Positions 58,960 to 64,000 of a stretch of 64,000 nucleotides of DNA are shown one piece after another (within the stretch, counting starts at the first letter, position 1; the number at the start of each line of letters is the position of its first letter). The stretch is from the NCBI RefSeq assembly GCF_022376445.1, contig NW_025955021.1, positions 169,574 through 233,573 on the forward strand, given 5' to 3'. Below the pieces are notes generated by a model. It was not told the origin of the DNA. It did no database searches and saw only the letters and a list, made by a program, of their open reading frames with translations. The position numbers and the translations under genes were made by a program. The stretch is from Fomitopsis serialis (taxonomy: Eukaryota; Basidiomycota; Agaricomycetes; Polyporales; Fomitopsidaceae).

Positions 58960-60183
58960 GCTGGGCGTAGAGTGAAAGGAACGAAGGAATGGGGGGAGTG
59001 GTGGAATGGACTTGAGTTCCGCTCGAGTGCGAGCTTCGAGGCTGGGGCGCGCCTTCGCTTAGTGCACGTGATGCAATTCTGGAGCATTTCAGCCACCGGC
59101 GCGTCTGCGAGGGACCGACTTGGGGGCGAACGACCGTATCGTTCTCTAAGTCTTCCCCGCGCTCACTACTGCTTGCCCACACGTTGTCTTAGACTGTGGA
59201 CTATGACGGAAATTACCTTGCAATGTCCCAACATCTCGTACTATGAGATGAACTGCTGCACTCTGCAGACTCGGAGAGGCACTGGCGTGCCGCGACGTGT
59301 CTAGACTCGAATCTAGTACTTGCACCGTCCAGCTTACTAGCATAGCATGGATATGCCTATACGCCTGCCGACTTCTCCCAGCTCTTGCAAAAGCTGTATG
59401 AACACAGGTCAACGGCAGCCTTCCCTCTGGCGTTGGGCTTTCTAGGTATCATGAACACTGCCATACACAAGGCTATCCAAACCTTGTACGGTGCTTCAAG
59501 CTTCGTGCGTCTGGAGGCGTCTGGCGCTTTGCTTTATGAATACACATCACGGCCACCTCAAGGCCACCCTAGGATCATCAAACCACTCAGAAGCAAGGCA
59601 AAAGCAAGGTCAGGAGCGCTCGCCACTGAGTCGCCAGTGGCGTCCCTCTCCATGCAAGCCTATGTACATGTCCGGGCAACACGCAGCGTCTCTCGCTCTG
59701 CTCACCAGCTGTAAGTCTACTGTGACCTCCCTCCCTTACCTCTGTCAGCTGACGGGCGGGCTCAAGCGGCACGCGAACCTCGCGGTTACCTCGAGGCGTA
59801 CGCATTCAGCCGGCTTTGTTATGTGCCTCACAAAGGGCCTTCTATATCGGGCGTCTGAAGATCGTATCGCATTGTGGCTTCGCGCGCTTGGCCACAGGAT
59901 AACAATGGTCGATTGGGCCACACGTTGCTGGTTACAGATATAAAGCAAGTGTCCCTCCGTGCTCTTGTCCACATCTCACTTCGCCCTGTCACCCAGCCCC
60001 GTGGACTTGGTCCGGCGCATCGCCATCACTTTCGCCACTGGTCATTATCTCTGACGCCTTGGGTCCTTTCCATTATCTCCGAGTCTCTGCGCCCTCACGC
60101 CACATCAGTTCAAACACAATCGCCAGTTCATCGGGAGCCACAGTCGCCGATCGTAGGCCGTACCGAGGAAACTTAACACAAAC
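58960..60183. other. Divergent region, CAND1 / acidic orphan gene
   Basis: 1.22 kb. A plus frame at 59385-59714 (and an overlapping one to 59943) reads weakly protein-like but has no motif, start context or splice support. Otherwise only promoter sequence is expected. Confidence 0.35.
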
Positions 60184-60787
60184 ATGTCTATGATAACCCG
60201 CGTCAGTACTGGGATCGGTTACCTCCAAACCGGAAGCCCCATCAGGCTCCATAGAAGAGAGAGAGATAGCAGTGCCAGCATGAGCGGCGGAGGATCCGAG
60301 TCGGAATCCGATCTCACAGAACTATCGGACGATGAGGAGGACGTTGTGCCCGAGCCAGAATCCTCTCCCGCAGAGGAGTCTGAATACGAAGAATTCGAAT
60401 CTGATGGCGAGCAGTCTGCGTACGATTACCTGAACGCGCCACTGCTCGACTACGAGTTCGAGGTATGTGGCGCCGAACGATACAACGGTCCAGAACGAAA
60501 CTGATCAGTGGTTTACAGCGCGGAGAATCCGTCTGGGTGTATGCATATGACGGGTGGTATTTCGGCAGCGTCATGAGGCGAGCGGAGACACCTGAAAGAC
60601 CGAAGGTGGGTGAATCCGTCACCAACTTAGACAGTGTCTGACATCTCTCTTGCAGGTCATGCAATACAGAGTACTCTTCCGCCGATATGTGAGGATACAG
60701 AAAGATTTCGCGCCCATGGACGGGACGATCAAACCCGACACACCACGGATGCGACAAATGCTGCGTGTAGCGAAGTTCCTGCAGTGA
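60184..60787 (+). CDS. Acidic orphan protein with Tudor-like C-terminal segment
   Basis: Three exons (60184-60462, 60519-60605, 60656-60787) encode 165 aa in frame. Residues 30-80 are strongly acidic and Ser-rich (SESESDLTELSDDEED, EPESSPAEESEYEE). The C-terminal half reads ESVWVYAYDGWYFGSVMRR and MQYRVLFRRYVRIQKDF with PMDGTIKPDTP, suggesting a small beta-barrel of the Tudor/SH3 kind, which would suit a chromatin-associated protein. I do not recognise the family; the gene itself is supported by consistent splice phases. Confidence 0.7.
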
Positions 60788-61527
60788 TCATCCATGCCTG
60801 ACTGGAATGCCTTCACTTCTGTTCCGCCTTCACCCATCCGTGGCGCCACCCGGGATTGGATGCCTTCCCGCCCGCGACTCTCGGATGACTCTTGTGCCCC
60901 CCGAGACTGCATCAATGGTGTTGACTCTAATACCTTATGACCGATGTATCATCACACATGTAGCATACTGAATCGCGAATTGTATGATCGATGTTGATAA
61001 TTGAGAAGTGGACATGTCCATGGTTCCATGTATGCGAATGTAAGTGAGGATGCAACGTTCACATTCGGTCCTCGGCTCCGGATGTGAATTTAGGTACGGA
61101 TATGTTCATCCACAATGCCTCTGAGTCGGATATGTATGGCCTAAGTTCTTCGAAAATGGGCCCCACTAACCGTATCATACTTGGTGTGTTGAGTCGGGTT
61201 CGGATGTGGCCAGTTCAGGTTCAAATGCGGATTTGAATGCGGATGCCTCGATAGCCTGGGTCAGTAACCCGATGCTCGAGGCTGATCTGGACGAGGGCGA
61301 CGGAAGGAGAGTGCGCGGAAGAAGTCCCGGAGCAAAGAGACTTGCCTGTTCGGGTGACCTGGGAGGTGACGTCAATGACCAATCCGCGCGCCCACTGTGC
61401 CATCCGCTCCCCCCGCTGTACAGCTTATAACCAGCGTCGCCCTTCTCGCTTTCCCCCATTACAACCATCTCTGCATCTTTATCTGCACTTCACTCTTATC
61501 ATTTCGAAGAACTACACGTCGTCCAGC
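60788..61527. other. Intergenic, acidic orphan / F-box gene
   Basis: 740 nt. Around 61080-61250 there are loosely repeated GATGTG/GCGGAT(A/T)TG words. A GCTTATAACC TATA-like site lies near 61425, about 100 nt before the next start. No gene seen. Confidence 0.4.
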
Positions 61528-62453
61528 ATGAGTCTCCTGCAAGACGTCCTCCGCACCCAAACTATCGATCAGAACGGGAACACGTTCTCGATCACGGAAC
61601 GTCTGCAGACGCAGCGTTCAGACCAAGAGAGCGACGATGAGATAGTCGGCGTGGTGCGTATACATTGACATGTAGTCCGGCTATGTGTGTTGATCAGCCA
61701 CGCTTGTTAGGTCTCTGCGCCTGGCACTCGCCCCGCGTCGCGAACTCCTTCACGTCCATCGTCCCCGGGCCCTCGGAGCGCTGCTCGTCGGCCGTACCAG
61801 GCGGTGTCTTTGTCGACGACATTGCCGAGTGACCCTCTAAGGGCGCTCCCGACGGACCTTTCCCAGCGCATCTTCGCGCAGCTGTCGATCAGGGACCTCG
61901 CGCGCTGCTCGCGGGTATCCAAGAAGTGGAATAGGAGTCAGACACTGAACTATGGTACGGTGTATCCTTGCACTCGCATTTAGGTCAAGTACTGACAATT
62001 GGATTCAGTCTGGTTCCAGCATTATCGCAAGGAGAACTTCCACGACGATAGTTTGCCGCCTGGCAAGTGGACGAAGCGCGAATCGAAGCAGAACTGGGTA
62101 TGTACCACCTACACTACAAACGCCCGGCCCGTGCTCACTTTCGCATGTAGCGGACAACCTACCTCCAGACAGTTGCCTCTCGCGATTCCGACACGCTTGG
62201 GCCCGTCTACCACTCGTACTCCGGCCGGTCCACCCCAGGGGGTTCCGGCGCGCAGACGCCACGCGAGCTGCGCGAAGACAAGTGGCGCTCGGAGACCGAG
62301 GGTGAGGCACGTCCGTCGAAGAATGAGATGCGCGAGATGTACAAGGAGCTGAAGGGCCGGAAGGCCAAGAGCAAGTTCAATGTCGGCGCTGGCGCCGGCG
62401 TGCGTGATAGGGGTGGATGGGCAGAAGGTGGTGAGGAAGGCCTGTACGAGTAG
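61528..62453 (+). CDS. F-box protein (SCF substrate adaptor)
   Basis: Four exons (61528-61653, 61711-61954, 62009-62097, 62151-62453) give 253 aa, all phases consistent. A Ser/Pro/Arg-rich leader precedes a short F-box: LPTDLSQRIFAQLSIRDLA followed by CSRVSKKWNRSQTLNYVW. Downstream is a conserved-looking block (QHYRKENFHDDSLPPGKW, KRESKQNWRTTYL), then a charged tail with NEMREMYKELKGRKAKSKF. The F-box would dock on Skp1; the tail presumably holds the substrate-binding part. No WD or LRR repeats are present. It resembles small fungal F-box proteins without an agreed name. Confidence 0.85.
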
Positions 62454-64000
62454 GAGCCTGTACGTGTAGAACGCGTGCTCTGGCTCATGTACGATGCGGA
62501 ACTGGTATATATACATATGTACACATACAAGATCAACTGTGTCTTTGTGTGGGTGCCGCCGGACAGAATACTTGAGAATCACCCGTGCGGCCGGATCTAC
62601 TCCAGCTACTTAGCGAGACGGCATCTTCACGATGGTGCTACTTATGTAAGTATGCTCTCGCAAGCATAGCGTCGATGCCGTATGTAAGTCACGCTGTTAG
62701 TCCATGGAGGTATTGCGACCGTAACTCTAGGAGCATGCATTCCAAGTTCCGAGGCCATGAAGGACACAACAGGATCAATCCAATACCACGCCTCTGGGGT
62801 ATAGCCTTGAATGAGGCCGTAGTGCCACTCTGCAGACATCGTCCAGGCAGCCGAAATTCGACCGGGCTCACTAGCAGAGACCCACCGACCGTAGCTCGAC
62901 TTAACTCGACTGTGCTCAGAGCACTGCCGATGACAGGAGCGCGGGAATCGACTTAGGACATCGTTATGACATGCCGGACGTACACCATGATCCAGCAAAC
63001 CCGGCGGTTGCTGAAGACTAAGGTTTCTGAGACCCGGGTCCGTGGATGACACTACTTAGTAGCGGTGCCGACAAGCTCGACGGATCAGGCCTCAGGGCCT
63101 TCTTCCCCGCTACTTGCCAGCGCCGAAACCTTCCTAAACAGAAGCGCAGTCATCAAGGACGGAACGTAATGGTGTTGCCATCGAATTCGAAGGCCAGCAC
63201 GAGAAGGACTTTGTTTGAGCCCCATCTCGAAGTCAAACACATGCATCAGAGGCAAACCTTGTAGCATAGCTATTAGCACAGCGCCGTGCCACGACCACCT
63301 TCTGGCGAGATATCTCCGGCGTGCTATCTTTGCCATGAATGTTTGTCACTGGCAGCTCTGTCGCTGCGGAAATGATCATGTCTTCGTTCTGACCTTCAGA
63401 ACCCTAATTAATGATTTCAGTGCACGCCCATTTCTGGCAGTGTAAGGCAGTCACCTGTAGCCTTCGTCACCGGAAGTTCACAGACGCTATGGTGAGGGGC
63501 AGGTTAGAGGTGTCCCGGGATTGTGTACATATTCGCCCTTTGGGTTCCACGTTTGCCAGTCCGCGGATGTCGTTGAAGGCGGCCTATTGAGGCATGATGC
63601 GGCGTGTACTTAGTGCACAACTACTAGTAGCACTTCCAGGTTCAGAGCGGTAAACAATAACATGGATGAATAAGAATGATGAAGTGACAATGATTGCTTA
63701 GCCAACAAGCCATGACAAGAATCCTGCGCTCGTGGAAGACTTCCCGGTAACATGGAGACGCATACACGACAATCGTGAGACTTAGCGTCGTTGGGCGGCG
63801 AATATGTAGCACAATGCCGGTAGCCGGGCACGAAGAACGATTGGAGTCTTGACAATTGAGCAAGTCGAGTGCAATGCAAGCGTACTAGTGCGCTTTGGGT
63901 GATTCTACATATGCGTTTCTTCTCAGAGCAGAGACATCGTCACAGAGGGCTTGAACAGTTACATACAACATTTCTTGAATGCACTCGCTCAAGATGACAA
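62454..64000. other. Terminal intergenic stretch
   Basis: 1.55 kb up to the window edge. Frames on the minus strand (63052-62642, 63879-63610) and plus strand (62585-62956) show no motif and overlap one another. ACTACTTAGTAG recurs near 63050. I see no supported gene, RNA or mobile element; the next gene probably lies outside. Confidence 0.35.

Noticed and set aside
59385..59943. Overlapping plus frames that look weakly coding
   Set aside because: No motif, no start context and no consistent splice sites; kept as intergenic.

Overview
The window is nuclear DNA of a filamentous basidiomycete, most likely an Agaricomycete of the wood-decay type (inference). Almost every gene is cut by many short introns (about 45-70 nt) with GT..AG ends. 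The gene set includes a CYP63-like P450, an eqolisin (G1) peptidase, a cyclopropane-fatty-acid-synthase-like enzyme, an orphan seven-helix membrane protein, LRR-type F-box proteins and degenerate protein kinases. No rRNA, tRNA, CRISPR or transposase gene was recognised.

Layout. 0-8 kb: chorismate synthase 5' end (-), NatC subunit Naa38 (+), a five-exon Yippee gene (-), the ABC-F protein Gcn20 (+), an orphan 7TM protein (+). 8-20 kb: a 14-exon P450 with micro-exons (-), an inverted repeat, DNA topoisomerase II (+) with two ACGCGT boxes upstream, mitochondrial ribosomal protein mL38 (+). 20-30 kb: a Sel1-repeat protein (+), an AGC-like pseudokinase with a long tail (+), a MYST histone acetyltransferase (+) and ribosomal protein eL19 (-). 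31-40 kb: a HAL/NPR-type kinase with four apparent frameshifts (+), VPS4 (+), kinetochore SPC25 (+), an unrecognised and possibly decayed minus-strand gene, an F-box protein (+). 40-54 kb: accessory stretch with a DHA2-type MFS transporter (-), a CFA-synthase-like methyltransferase (-), a CYP63-like P450 (+), a second P450 (-) and a secreted eqolisin (+). 54-64 kb: CAND1 (-), an acidic orphan protein (+), an F-box protein (+), then 1.5 kb without a recognisable gene.

How they fit together. Most of the window is housekeeping: shikimate pathway, N-terminal acetylation, translation control, chromosome topology and segregation, ESCRT, and SCF regulation (CAND1 plus two F-box proteins). The 40-54 kb block of transporter, SAM-dependent enzyme, two P450s and a secreted peptidase is the only candidate accessory or metabolic cluster.

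Quality note. Several genes need exactly one extra base per break to stay in frame (kinase x4, eqolisin x3, and one each in SPC25, two P450s and the MFS gene). All breaks are in the same -1 direction. Neighbouring genes such as TOP2, GCN20, VPS4, MYST and the CFA gene add up to a perfect multiple of three. Missing bases in the assembly are the simplest explanation, but true lesions cannot be excluded by reading alone. Exon joins were worked out by eye from splice motifs and family conservation and may be off by a base or a small exon.
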